Shown in pieces: positions 10,330-21,270 of a DNA stretch of 64,000 nucleotides (positions are counted from its first letter, which is position 1; the number at the start of each line of letters is the position of its first letter). A program made the position numbers and the translations under genes. The stretch covers positions 54,310 through 118,309 of the forward strand of contig CAJQUW010007478.1 of assembly GCA_907163375.1 (NCBI GenBank), given 5' to 3'. This stretch comes from Prostheceraeus crozeri. Its lineage: Eukaryota > Platyhelminthes > Polycladida > Euryleptidae. The notes below the pieces were generated by a model. It searched no databases and had not been told where the DNA came from. It was given only the letters and a program-made list of their open reading frames with translations.

Positions 10330-12464
10330 TGATTGGAAGTCGTGAGCCGTTGCGCAGTGACCTGAAATTAAATTGGTATTTTCAATGAGTATTTTGTTTC
10401 GAGTTACTAGTTGTTAACTAGTATTTCTAAATTATACAACGTACTCGTCATATGTACATGTAAATTTAAGTAAACCTAACTTCGGATACAATTTAGACCT
10501 TAATTTTTATCATTTCCGACTGTCCCCAGTCGGCTGCGCTATTTTTACGATTTTCTCGAGTGGCAACTATGCTCTCATCCCTAATTTGGTTAGAGTATAT
10601 ATAACATTGAACTTGTTATTAGACACGATGCTTTTGGTTCACGGTAACTGAGTCCGCAGCCCCTTTTTATAGCCAATTGTGTACTTATACTGTAAAAAAA
10701 CACAATAAATTTCCCCGTGTAAGAATTTAATTAAAATATAGATTCTGTTACTTTATTCGAAATTTTTATCAGAATGATTTGTAAATGAATATATTCTGGC
10801 GATATAGACACTCATATACGCTACGTATTCGTAGAAGTAGCGGCAACTGGCAAGTGAAAATGTCTCTAATCGCTTAAAATTGATTAAAATGAACCACGAA
10901 AGCTTCACTATCAGATTTTGGTAACCGAAACGTTCTTAGGAGCATCGAACCCCACTGTTGTATTTCTGTTACAATTTAGACCATGAAGCCTAAAATTTTC
11001 ACATGAACAGGTTTTTAGATATTGCGGAAATTCGAGGCTCTCCGTGGGGGTCTTATCATATCATTTTACTGAAAGATCATTTCGTCTAAGAACTGTAGTC
11101 TAATCTTCGATTGTATGATATGGGTATCATATGAGTTGATAACAAAACCTTTATTGTGACGAAAAAATAACATCAATATATCATTCGTAACTACCGTGCA
11201 GATTTGAGGTTCGGTGGAATTTTTGTGGTTTTAGAAAATTCCGCCGTTTTTGCACTTAAGATGTTCTAAAATGATCTTATAAATTATGAAATTTTGGTGC
11301 TGTCATATCTTGTTGCATGATAAATTGATCTTTGACTTGGTCTTTGTAATTAATCCTGACAGTTGGAATATAAACCTTTCCCCATTCATGTATAAGAATA
11401 CGATTTTCAATCATAAATTATCTCAAATCAAAGATAAAAGTATAGTTTGTGTATTGAGATTTTTCACTAATTAACTGAGATAAGAGATTATCTTAAGATT
11501 TAGCTCAATTCAACTGTTAAGTTATCAAATCAATAGTAAATAATCTAAAAACAAATGTAAATGCTCGATGTTTCTGAAAGAAATTCACTTTATCCCAGTT
11601 CTTCAATTAGTTTACCGCTAAGACGGTCTATATGTTTCAATTATTTCAACCCATCAGGTTTGGTTACGGTCTATTAGAGATGACGTTTTCTTAGATGAAG
11701 GCGGTCTAGTACTTTTAAGCATTAAGAATTATCGCTCCGTTGAAAGTTTGTACTATTTTTTTTTACAAAAATATCACTTAACCAATACTTTGTTAAATAC
11801 TTGATATGTTATGAAAATACGAGTACTACTAAATAATTATTTTGATTGTATCGATATTCGTAAATAGATTAATCAGTAATGTTATTTAACATTTAGGCTT
11901 ATAACTGTAGTTCACATAACTGATAACTAAGGGAAAAACTAAATTATCAGTATACTGTAATAATATGCATTCACGGGTATTGGTTTATACGGCAGATACA
12001 TGCAGAAAACGATGATCAATGACGGATGTAGCCTTGAGATAGTGTTCCTCAAAACTACTGGAAAGCTTTGGACTTCAAGATGATATGTTACATGGCCTGT
12101 CAAGAAAGTCATGATGATAGCGTGGGAGGACTGTCAATTCCCTTTAATCGTGTTTAGTGTATAAGATATAAAAAAATCGGCGGATTTTTCCGCCGCGCGG
12201 AGTTTTCGTCATTGCGACAGAGTGGCAACACTGCAAAGCCCCCATGACTTTTAGTGCTTTATTAATTATGTAGAATTATACACGTATAAGTATTACAATA
12301 CCGGTACGAGATGTACAAAAAAAGTTTTATGGTTTTGAAAAGTTACGTATTTATAAGTCTCATACATGTATTCACTAAATATGCAGCGTGGGTTGGTAGT
12401 TTGCTTTGTCACATCAAGTGATGATCCGGTTAAACAGTAGAATTTCCTATTCTGAATGATAATT
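10330..12464. other. Non-coding; possible intron
   Basis: AT-rich. A GAGTGGCAAC word occurs at about 10,555 and again at 12,221 next to CACTG, which resembles hAT-type ends, but no partner end or target duplication was found for either. No gene seen. Confidence 0.4.
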
Positions 12465-12728
12465 GTTGAAATCAGGGCTTGGACCGGTTAATTTTTTTGT
12501 AACCGGTTAAAATCGGTTAAATGATGATTCCTCGCATTTATTTAGTTGTCAAGGTTTATCGACAAATACAGACCTTGTCGCTTTGGGTTTCGACCGAATT
12601 TCTCCACTTACAGTGCATTTTCATTGCATTTTAATCAGACATTGTAACCGATTTTAACCGGCTAAGAGAAAATGTAACCGGTTATCCCAAAGAATGACCG
12701 GTTAACCGATCCCAGCCCTGGTTAAAAT
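12465..12728. mobile_element. 248-bp hAT-type MITE with 8-bp target duplication
   Basis: The element proper is 12,473-12,720. Its ends are CAGGGCTTGGACCGGTTAA and the inverted TTAACCGATCCCAGCCCTG, a typical hAT-like CAGGGC terminus. Internal sequence repeats ACCGGTTAA-type words near both ends. It is flanked by GTTGAAAT (12,465-12,472) and GTTAAAAT (12,721-12,728), an 8-bp target duplication with one mismatch, as expected for hAT transposition. There is no coding capacity, so it must have been moved by a transposase encoded elsewhere. It sits 70 bp upstream of the candidate exon at 12,791. Confidence 0.9.
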
Positions 12729-12790
12729 GTAAATTCATGATAATTATGATATTCCTTTGACGTCGAGTTAACGCTTTATTATTTTTGCAG

Positions 12791-12951
12791 AGGCAGTTCG
12801 GAAACATATACCGAGGGCGACTGACTCGGATATCGAGCAAGAAGTTATGAAATTTCTGAAACGGGCATCAGACCGGGAAGGCGGGCGGCAAAGGCGGAAT
12901 AGGAGATCGAAGGCAATCAGTGCATGTGACGATAGTAACAGTGACGATTAA
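12791..12951 (+). CDS. Candidate terminal coding exon of a small gene
   Basis: A pyrimidine-rich tract ending TTATTTTTGCAG is a strong splice acceptor. The following 161 bases are open in one frame to a TAA stop. The reading begins with two bases that complete a phase-1 codon, then AVRKHIPRATDSDIEQEV, a basic arginine-rich run (GGRQRRNRRSK), and an acidic serine/aspartate tail ending DDSNSDD. GC content is higher than in the surroundings, as expected for coding sequence. Its phase matches the donor at 5658. I do not recognise the protein. The predicted helix followed by a basic patch could suggest nucleic-acid contact, but that is inference only. It could also be a remnant of a transposon accessory gene. 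Confidence 0.35.
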
Positions 12952-14212
12952 CATAACTGTGAAAAAAACTATAATACATTTTCAAGTGGAATCAAATATA
13001 GTTTTAAAAATTCGAATAGATATCAAAAGCAAGTAGAAATACTCAATTATTTTCAGTATCGGAAACACGCTTGTATTGCGGTTAGTAATTGATGAGAATA
13101 ACCGGGAACAATTTTACTGGTCGACGGCTGCTGCGCTACAGTCGCGGCAACGCGTCGCCGTTGCACCGCCATCGATTTGCCGGGACATGATCGACGCAGT
13201 CCCGACACAACTTATCACGGTTGGCCCAACTCTAGATTTTTTACTGGGCGTTTGCTGAGAGATAGTGTGAACGGTCCTGAGGCAAGCTTATCTCAAGCGT
13301 CTGAGAGAAGCCTGTGAGACAAACTCCACGATCCTTGTCTCAAGTATGAACAACCCTGAGACCTTCAACTGAGACAACGACCATTGTCTGAGCAAAAGTT
13401 TTATACATGTGCTTCAACTTTTCTGAGAATTCCTTGTTGTCATCCAACTGGATTATGTATTCGGCGCTCATTCATTTCATATACATGTATACACGGAACA
13501 GTATTTTGTGTTCATGTGTTTGTCTTGGTTGCACAAGTCAATTCAGCTCAGTCTGAGTTAGTGATTCATTTGATGATATTTGCGAAATTCATGATACTTC
13601 TAAATATTTATGTTTTGCTTCTTTTAAAAATCTGAATTTACGATGAATCAGAAAGAAACATGAAGAGAAATGTACCTACAGACTACTTTGACTTGATTGA
13701 TGAAATTAGTTATAGAGCATGGTCAGCTTTATATCATGGTGCTCATGTCTTTTTACTGCCAAAATCGGGACGCAAAATTATCACTAATAGAGAGATCATG
13801 AAAAACAACTGACTTGCACATAGCCTACATGTACATGTTCGTAAAGATATGCAGTATATCAACTTAATGTCAATGCGTTGAATCACGATCCGCATAAAAT
13901 TACTATGGTAACAAGCACGAATATTTTCCTTAGGATTTGGTCGTTTTAGTTCATTCCCACTGTGCATGCCGAATGAGACCATGTGTTGTCAATTGAGTTT
14001 TTCAAGAATGAAAGCGATGGTTTTGCGCTTGATAAATTTCATAAACGTTTGTGAAGATTTTTTTGCTGCGTGTTCTATATTTTACGAGCATAGACAAGCA
14101 TTTCAGAAGTTTTTGTTGTTTGATTTTATTTTCAATGCGTGATAACAGGTCCATGCCCAGTAGGCTCGAGCATTTCATGTTGACGAAAAGGACCAATATA
14201 TAGGCCTGTGAT
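12952..14212. other. Non-coding stretch
   Basis: Contains the second copy of the dispersed motif at 13,215-13,258 (see 5185). The interval 13,255-13,390 is enriched in CTGAGAC-type words. The open stretches here (13,076-13,258, 13,384-13,635 and 13,743-13,982) carry no recognisable motif. Confidence 0.4.
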
Positions 14213-15735
14213 TTAACACTACAACGATTAAGTTTTTATTTTACCTAAAACGCCGTTTTCGTCAATTTTGACGAATTATTGAAAAGAGTGAATTACATAC
14301 GAGATTGATTATTGAAAGTGAAATTTACATGGCTATTACACTCTAATTGGATCTGCTACATGGATTCACAATTTTTTTATGAGCATCATTTTTCGATTAC
14401 GTACATTATATAGGCTTAAGATGCATGTTAGAATTTTTACTTCCGTCATTCCCTATTGGAATATATGTTCATTCCCCGTGTGTGTATAGCATATAAAACA
14501 ATAGGTATCACTATTCTGTATCTTAAAAAAGCATCTTATACATGTGATCTGGTAGTTGTGCACGTACACATTGTGCAAACCGAAAATATGTATCAGAATG
14601 GTCAAAAAGCAAATTACACGTCTGAACAAGACGAGCACACAGTTAGACTGATTTTTTCCACAGCGTTCGTACAATGACTTCCACAAAGAAGTGCCTCACA
14701 GGTCTTGCATTTCGACGAACTCTTGTTTTTACACATCAAGACGGAACATTTCCGCTTTCGTAGGCCTGGTGACGATCTTACTTCAGAAATTTGCTCACGG
14801 GAGATGTTTTAAATTGGCCAACCTCTCCATTACGTTGAAAAGAAATTTCTTTCGTGGAATTCTCGAACCAGTTACTTGCTTGAAGGCGATCCACGAGTTC
14901 AGTGATGATACATCAAGCAAATTATGCCAAACGGACATTGACCATCGTCTCGAAGCACATCGTGTTGTGTAAAGTCGCAGCATGACATCAGCGGTGTCCA
15001 CACCATGTAGAAGAGGATTGGAAAAGGCTTTCTTTCGCTACTGTCATCACAATACGGATTGACATGCTTTCGTCTTCTTTCAGATGACCCATTATAATCT
15101 TCCTATTCACTTGCACTATCGTCAGCTGGAGACACCATAACATTATCATCCTCTATGGTATTCTCATCACCGCTATCAGAAAAGTCAGACCCACCATCCG
15201 AATCGCTTGCGTTGATTTGCCATAAAGCTTCCAGAGCATTCGATGCAGCACGCCTCCTTACGCGACTTTCCATGCCTCAAATATCCAAGTTATCACAATC
15301 AGCGCATCTTTATTTACTAAATCTATTCAAATCAACACGCGTGCTCATCAAGCTGTCGCACACAATGAACCAAGTGACTGAACTCGTGTACACTCTGTCA
15401 TAGATATGACTCATTCTGATCACCCATTTGATGAACAAAATGAAGATATAGGACTTAAATGATAAACAGTCAATAATGGAAGAATAGTTGTTCAAAAGTA
15501 GAATTCGTCAAAAATGACGAAGCGGGCGTAATTCCAGGCAAAGACTTTATCAGGTGACGTAATATGCTCTTTCAGATAAACAAATAATAATTAAATTTAC
15601 ACAATACTATAATGGACGTTCCAGCAAACGATAGGCCCTATCATTCGGTCGAAATTATGATATGAGTATTTTCTTGTATGCTGTATTGAAAAGAAATAAA
15701 ATTTCGTCAAAAATGACGAAACGGGCGTTCTAGTG
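14213..15735 (-). mobile_element. piggyBac deletion derivative
   Basis: TTAA at 14,213-14,216 precedes CACTACAACG, and the opposite end is the inverted GTTCTAGTG ending at 15,735 (read outward as CACTAGAACGCCCG). Inner inverted words follow: CGCCGTTTTCGTC then a TTGACGAA tract on the left, and TTCGTCAAAAATGACGAA copies at 15,507 and 15,703 on the right. The right TTAA is not intact. Between the ends lie the N- and C-terminal parts of a piggyBac transposase on the minus strand without the catalytic core. I infer an internally deleted, non-autonomous element of about 1.5 kb. Confidence 0.75.
14620..15276 (-). pseudogene. piggyBac transposase, internally deleted
   Basis: On the minus strand, starting at about 15,276, the frame reads MESRVRRRAASNALEALW then an acidic serine/aspartate run, the usual style of a piggyBac amino terminus. 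After an in-frame TAG near 15,108 and a change of frame around 15,000 it continues as STRRW-like RRWSMSVWHNLLDVSSLN and AFKQVTGSRIPRKKFLF, the well-known segment after the third catalytic aspartate, then stops and changes frame again. It ends with a cysteine-rich finger (KCSVLMCKNKSSSKCKTCEA, LLCGSHC, CSSC) and a stop at about 14,620. The DDD catalytic core, about 350 residues in complete members, is missing. The N-terminal acidic part, the post-catalytic helix region and the C-terminal zinc-binding domain are therefore joined by deletion. Certain as to family, dead as a gene. Confidence 0.85.
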
Positions 15736-16663
15736 AAATTTTCAAAATTATTCATTATATATAAGTAACAATTAGTGATGCAAATGGAAAATTTTCCAAA
15801 ACATTTTCCAGAAAATTTTGAAATTTATTTTTCGGTGATTGACGTTTTTTCCTTTGTTTCGGAGAGTTATTATAGTTGTTTGAAAAGACTATGTAATATC
15901 CCGAAAACTTCTCTATCATCCATAGAGTAGGTATATTAGGTAGAGTAACTCCGCATTTATCAAATTTCCAATGTGTATACACTTTCGATTTTATTAAATG
16001 AACTCAAGGGGATACAGGTGGTATTTTTGCAGGTGGATATGCAAATCTTTGCAGTTTTACAGAAATTACAACGAAATTGAGTGATCATGATTGTAATGCA
16101 AAAGAAATGATGGTATTTCACGGATTCTCAGTGTTATGACTGCCTTGGAGATTAAATGTCTGTTAAATTATCAATTCGATGGGTTCTCATTACTTTCATG
16201 CTCATCTCAAGAGTATTTTCTTAAGCGTGATCATATCACAGGCAACCTGCCACTGGTAGAGCAAAATCACATAATCAAAGACAATGACTTCTTTTAACGT
16301 TGAAAGATGTAAATGGGTCCACATCACTATTCAAATTCAAGAAATGAAACATAAATTTAGTGAATCACAAAATCATGCCGGTGAAAATTGAATTGAAAAC
16401 TTGAAATTTCAGCCAAGAAAGCACGAATGACATCGCGACTTTTTCATGAAGACTTTCATTACAATACAACTTATGAAATTCCCTAGTAAATTGGCTTAAT
16501 TTCCTCTTAGTTCGGATGTTAATCAACAAACATTCATTCCTTTTGATATCCAGCTTGTTTCATACTACTCATATAGGAGAGTCATCTCAGTAGTATATAA
16601 ATTGGCAAAAATTTAGATTTTTCAAAACTGCTCAAATAATGTTTTGGACCACAGGAACGTTAT

Positions 16664-16762
16664 CTACGCAAAAAACTGAATCTTTTGATATAAAAATTTT
16701 CACTGTACCGGTATACAGATACTTTTTTGAGTCGATAGTATCCCTACTCTATGCTATCATCC
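16664..16762 (-). repeat. Inverted copy of the ~85-bp repeat at 5.5 kb
   Basis: Reverse complement of 5485-5568, with a few substitutions and a short insertion (TACCGGTATACAG). Here it is carried inside a hAT element, which gives one route by which the family could spread. Confidence 0.75.
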
Positions 16763-16799
16763 CTGTATGTTAACTTTTGGAGCCAATTGCACCTTTTCC

Positions 16800-16995
16800 A
16801 TGTCTATTTCAGATTTTTCTAAATGAATTTCAGACAAAAGATAAATTTCTAAAGCTGAATTTCAGATAACTGTCAGAAGCTCAACTTTGATAAGATCTTT
16901 AATTCAACTGGAGATCTCCAATTCATCTGGATCATATCTGAAATTCATTTGGACAGATCTGAATCGATTTGGAACTATTTGAACTAGAAATAGAG
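16800..16995. repeat. Foldback with TCTGAAATTCAT-type arms
   Basis: Left arm words TCTATTTCAG and AATGAATTTCAGA are answered in inverted orientation by TCTGAAATTCATTTGG and CTAGAAATAGA on the right. The match is imperfect over about 60 bp per arm. Confidence 0.5.
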
Positions 16996-17197
16996 GATGT
17001 GTATCCTCAACGAAGATATCGGACAATGAAGTTGAAGCTATCATAGATATTATTTTACTCATCACACATATCTTTAGTTTCCAAATATCTCACGAGTTTA
17101 CAGTCTTTATATCTTCCAATATGGTCGCTCATGAATGCTGCGTGGACTGTGCATGCTTGCACTTCATTACATGTTCATCAATACATGGAGAATTTGC

Positions 17198-17292
17198 ATC
17201 AGTATGATCACAGACATCGAACATCAAAGCATTAAGGTCTATTTGTTAAGACCTAGTTGTTGATGCTCGATGTCTATGACTATGATCAACGC
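17198..17292. repeat. Stem-loop of about 90 nt (precursor-miRNA size)
   Basis: The left arm contains GATCACAGACATCGAACATCA and the right arm contains TGATGCTCGATGTCTATGAC. Around the loop, AAGGTCTA and TAAGACCT also pair. The stem is long with scattered mismatches and the loop is short. It lies within a hAT element. I cannot tell whether it is transcribed. Confidence 0.55.
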
Positions 17293-17759
17293 TGCATAAT
17301 AAAGCTTAACTTTCAAGCTAACAATTAGCAAACTCCAAAATGAAGTACATTATTTTTGCTCCAGATCTTTCACATTGCATGAAAATAAACCCCTATTGTA
17401 AAGCAAGATTCACGTTATCCCAAACGGTGTCCATGTGTGATATTTAAAAATACTAGCAAATTATCACAAGCCTTTGGTGGCAAAGGAATAATGCTCAAAA
17501 ATCTGCGGACGGAACTCGTATTACTACGATCGCTTTAATCGAAATAATGATGAAATCAAGAGTTTTATACCCATTTTATTGGTACGTAGCTGCCTCGGCA
17601 GTGGAAGCGCTCAAATGGGCAGTGGAAGATGGGGCCTATCAGAAAAAAAACATTTTCCATAATTTTCCAATATTTTCCATAATTTTCCACGGAAAATTTT
17701 CATCACTAATAACAATGCATTAAATAACTTGCGCATGCAAATTTACACGATTGATCGAT

Positions 17760-17812
17760 TAAAGCATCCGATAAATCGACTTTTTTGAACTCTTAATCGT
17801 TAGCAGCCCTGC
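17760..17812. repeat. Unpaired hAT-like end
   Basis: The tract ends AGCAGCCCTG and contains inverted ATCGATTAA and GATTAAGAG words, as in hAT MITEs starting CAGGGCTGCT. No partner end or target duplication was found nearby. Confidence 0.3.
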
Positions 17813-17879
17813 TGATAACAGCTACGTGTTCCCATTCTTTTTCGTTTACGAAGAAGGATAATAGTCGCAGCGGCTTGCT

Positions 17880-18316
17880 CACTGGGTGACATGCCACGCT
17901 CAATCATGCGAAATTGCACATGACTTTAAACATCCGTGGCTTTGCGGGACATTGCTGCAATATCTGTTATATAAGTTAGTATAGTTGGCAGTCCTGCTAT
18001 ACAGACTTTGCGTCTCATGTGTTTGCATGTATCAGAGGCTAAACAATGTGATAGGACCTCAATTTCATGCTCAGGGAAGACAGAACATGCTTAGCGGTTC
18101 ATCTTAGTGGTTCAAGCGGCAACTCAGACAACCGTAGGCGACGCGCAAACTATAAACGATCCCCCACGCGTATTCATAAACATTCCAAATGTTTTAACAG
18201 CATCAGATCAAGTGATTTCTGACTCTTAGTGCAGCGCGTATGTACGTGGGTAGAAGAATAGAGTGTCCCTAACCACGGATGTTTGGGGTGTTCCGCAATT
18301 ACGCGTGGCATGTCAC
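17880..18316. mobile_element. TIR MITE family, copy 1
   Basis: The left terminus contains GTGACATGCCACGC and AAACATCCGTGG; the right terminus contains the inverted CCACGGATGTTTGG and GCGTGGCATGTCAC. The terminal inverted repeats are about 50 bp. The interior matches copies at 38,897-39,329 (full) and 40,199-40,395 (left-truncated), sharing words such as GCTAAACAATGTGAT, TGACAGCATCAGATCA-type and AGTGCAGCGCG. No coding sequence; the short minus-strand frame at 18,174-18,425 lies inside the repeat and is not a gene. Confidence 0.85.
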
Positions 18317-18918
18317 ATGCCCTGTGAAAAAACGTTGTCGGGCCAGCAACTCTGCGTCGACATAGGGCCGACACAGTTATGGTTCCTGATTCTTCGATGT
18401 CGGGCCAATGACGTTGCATCGACATAGTGCCATCAAAATATCGCCCTAAATGCCATTAAAATACCAACGACAAATCTTTCATGAAAACCTGCCCCTGCAG
18501 CATTGAGACACTCAATAATATCCATGTTATAATAATTGTATATCATTATATATAATAGTTATCGAATACATAATATATGAACAGTAACATCAGGTAAAAT
18601 AATTATTCCTGATGCATTGAAGTAGCGTTCTTTTAGATTCCACCAGAGGACGGGAGAGTGATGGTATCGAACTATCAATGCACTCAGACGAGCACTAATT
18701 TTCATGATATTTGACGAAGTTATTTACTCTAGTGGAGAGAATTGTGAAAACAGATGTGAAGACTTATAAGCTACGTAAATTGAAGACATCTAGAAGCCTT
18801 TTTATCTACACGTGTCGGTAATTGAGCCCACTCGGGGATTTTTCATCTTTTTACTCGTACACCAGAAGTTTTGCAATGATCGACATAAACTTCTCACGCA
18901 TGTCAACTACACCAGAAA
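18317..18918. other. Non-coding stretch
   Basis: AT-rich with a run of TATAATA-type words near 18,530-18,580. Nothing else supported. Confidence 0.4.
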
Positions 18919-21270
18919 TACACTGTAAATCGCTCAATACGAACCACATACGAAGGATTCATATCAAAATATTTTTTGGCATATTTCTGTATCATATGTT
19001 ATCATCTTTTCGTATGTTATTTCAGATGTGGTATGCTTTACATACTAAGGCCACACCAGCACAATGCTAAAGGAAAGCATCAGTGATGTCCAAAATATGT
19101 TGATTTAAGGCCTTTTGTCAATAAAGATTACACTTATGTTATATGGTACTTATTACTGTTTTGTAAATAGTGAGATAATGACATTTAATAGTCAAACTTA
19201 CAATACTGAATTCGATTTTAATACACGCAAGTCTGAGGCATCTCATAAATAATCAAAAAGTATTCAACCATCAACAATTATGCATTATGCAATTTTAGAA
19301 TTAAGCATGTTACCAATCCGAAATAAAAAGCACATTACAATTCATGAACGCAAAAGTAGTGGGTAAATCCAATTTAATCCACAACATTTGACGAAAATGT
19401 GTCTTTGATTTGTAAAATCCATATTTATGAACCGATTTCAATAGTTTTTTTTTTAATCGAACCGTAAAGATCTCATCTATTATGGCATGGTTTTTAAAGA
19501 GTCACAAAGCCAAGACCTTCTTCACAAGTTGCCGTTTTTTGCCGAAAAAAGACCAAAAAAGCATGTCCAAAGTTGCAGTACTCTCACTTCAACACGGATT
19601 TTCGATTAGATACATTTAAATACACCCACTAATATCTATATCATCTGAAAGAAGAAGATCAGCTCTTTAAGACAGTCTCATTTTAAATATTGTAATTAAT
19701 ATTAATCATTGAATTTTCACTGGGTTTCCATTGTCCAATGAAAAAAATGTCCTCTGACCGAGACGTTTTCTGTCCTCTGACCGAGGTACCTTTTTTCGAA
19801 GAATATCGATTCTTCCATTAAACGTTTTGCACCAAACGAATCCCCTAGTGTGCTAGTTTATAAATCTGTAAAGAAAATTCAGTTTGGTGACGTTACAAGT
19901 GAGCAATATTGATTTAAAAATATTTTTATCCGTTTTTTCGACCAGAGAATTTGAATATTCCCAAAAATTTCATATGGATGCTAAAACCAGAAATTTAGTC
20001 AGGAATCGATGAAATTTCACAGCATAGGAGGGATCCATGCTCTTAACATCTATGCAAAAGAAATTTTTCGTTTATATCAATTAACCCTCTCAAAATCTCC
20101 AAAAACCACGAAAATGTCCTCTGACCGAGACCCTAAAAAATCTCGGTCAGAGGACAACGTTGAAATTGAAGATCTCGGTCAGAGTACAAGGGTCTCGGTC
20201 TAAAGACATGATAATGTATGCAATTACATTTAGATCACTTCGTTTTACGCGTTCAAGTATTCGTCCAAAGTTCCCGCAGTCTCATGAACCCAAATGCACA
20301 AACCGAAGAGTTTCCTCTTCGACATCAATTTGTCCTCTGACCGAGACCTTAAAAATCTCGGTCAGAGGACAAGGTGAGTCACGGTCAACGGACATTATAT
20401 GCAATACATTACATTTTGGTCACTTCGCTTTACGCATGCAAGCATTCATCTTAAGTTCCCAGTTTCATCAGCAACCCAAATGCAGAAGCCGAAGAGTTTC
20501 CTATTCGACATCTATCTGACCGAGATCAATTTGTCCTCTGACCGAGATGTAGAAAAAATGGCTTTTTAAAAGTGCTAGATTTCTATGGAAAGTTTTTATT
20601 TGGTGTGGTCGCCGCTAAGATTTTCGTGTTCAGCGTAAAAAAATGAGTATATATGCAAATTTTCACGGAAATCTGAGACCCAAAGTTGAAAAGACAGAAA
20701 TGTTGTGGAATAAATTGGATTTAACCTAGTTATGCTTGAGATATATAAGTCAACATGGTTGCACAAAGGATATCGGTTGAATGAAATGATGCAAAGCAAC
20801 TTGGTTCGTTAAGTAGAGCAAACCAAGAGTCCTGTTAATGTTTCTAGGCAAGTAGCAACGACGACATACAGCATAAAGTTCACAATAAATCTAATCTAGT
20901 TAAATACCACATTATCAAAAAGAAATATTCACGACTGATAATACTAAAAAAGTTTTTTGTCAGTAGTATGTAATACATACATGTTTTTTGCTATGTGACT
21001 ATGAGAACTTCATACGAAACACATACGAAAGAGGACTAAATTGCATCGGGTCTCGTATATAAAACATACCAACAACTCGTATTTCATCGTAAAACAGCAA
21101 ATCACAGGCAGAATAGTTCGTATCGCTACATACCAATCACATATGAAAGTAAGTGATGCTTGGTATAAAAACATACTAGATCTCTGTAAACATGCGAGAA
21201 TCTCGTATCAAATGTTAGTTTCAAGTTGCATGTTTGTATGTATTTTTCGTATCCAGCGATTTACAGTGTA
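18919..21270. mobile_element. Possible TA-flanked DNA transposon, 2.35 kb
   Basis: CACTGTAAATCGCT at 18,921 and its exact inverse AGCGATTTACAGTG ending at 21,268 are each bordered by TA, as for Tc1/mariner-type insertions. Next to each end, ATACGAA and CATACGAA words are repeated (18,935-19,020 and 21,015-21,250). No transposase is present. The interior carries the clustered 16-bp word described at 19,748-20,547. The 14-bp terminal match, the TA borders and the subterminal repeats agree with each other, but without a second copy this remains a hypothesis. Confidence 0.5.
19748..20547. repeat. Cluster of a 16-bp word in both orientations
   Basis: TGTCCTCTGACCGAGA or its reverse complement occurs exactly or nearly so at 19,748, 19,771, 20,115, 20,141(inv), 20,173(inv), 20,193(inv, degenerate), 20,331, 20,356(inv), 20,379(inv, degenerate), 20,516 (partial) and 20,532. 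Two pairs (20,115/20,141 and 20,331/20,356) form perfect 16-bp hairpins with 9-10-nt loops. Part of the cluster is a tandem duplication of about 200-216 bp (units starting 20,115 and 20,331). The frame at 20,160-20,519 only exists because of this repetition. I do not know the motif. Confidence 0.9.

Larger units (their letters stand above)
15765..17716. mobile_element. 1.9-kb non-autonomous hAT element
   Basis: The element proper is 15,773-17,708. It begins TAGTGATGCAAATGGAAAAT and ends with the inverted ATTTTCATCACTA, with repeated TGGAAAAT words in both subterminal zones. The flanks GTAACAAT (15,765-15,772) and ATAACAAT (17,709-17,716) agree at seven of eight positions, the length expected for hAT target duplications. 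No transposase frame is present. Inside are the inverted copy of the 85-bp repeat (16,664-16,762), a foldback at about 16,800-16,995 and a longer hairpin at 17,198-17,292. It starts only 37 bp from the piggyBac derivative. Confidence 0.8.

Noticed and set aside
20160-20519. 119-codon frame near 20.3 kb
   Set aside because: It is created by the tandem and inverted 16-bp word array; the peptide is a translation of the repeat.
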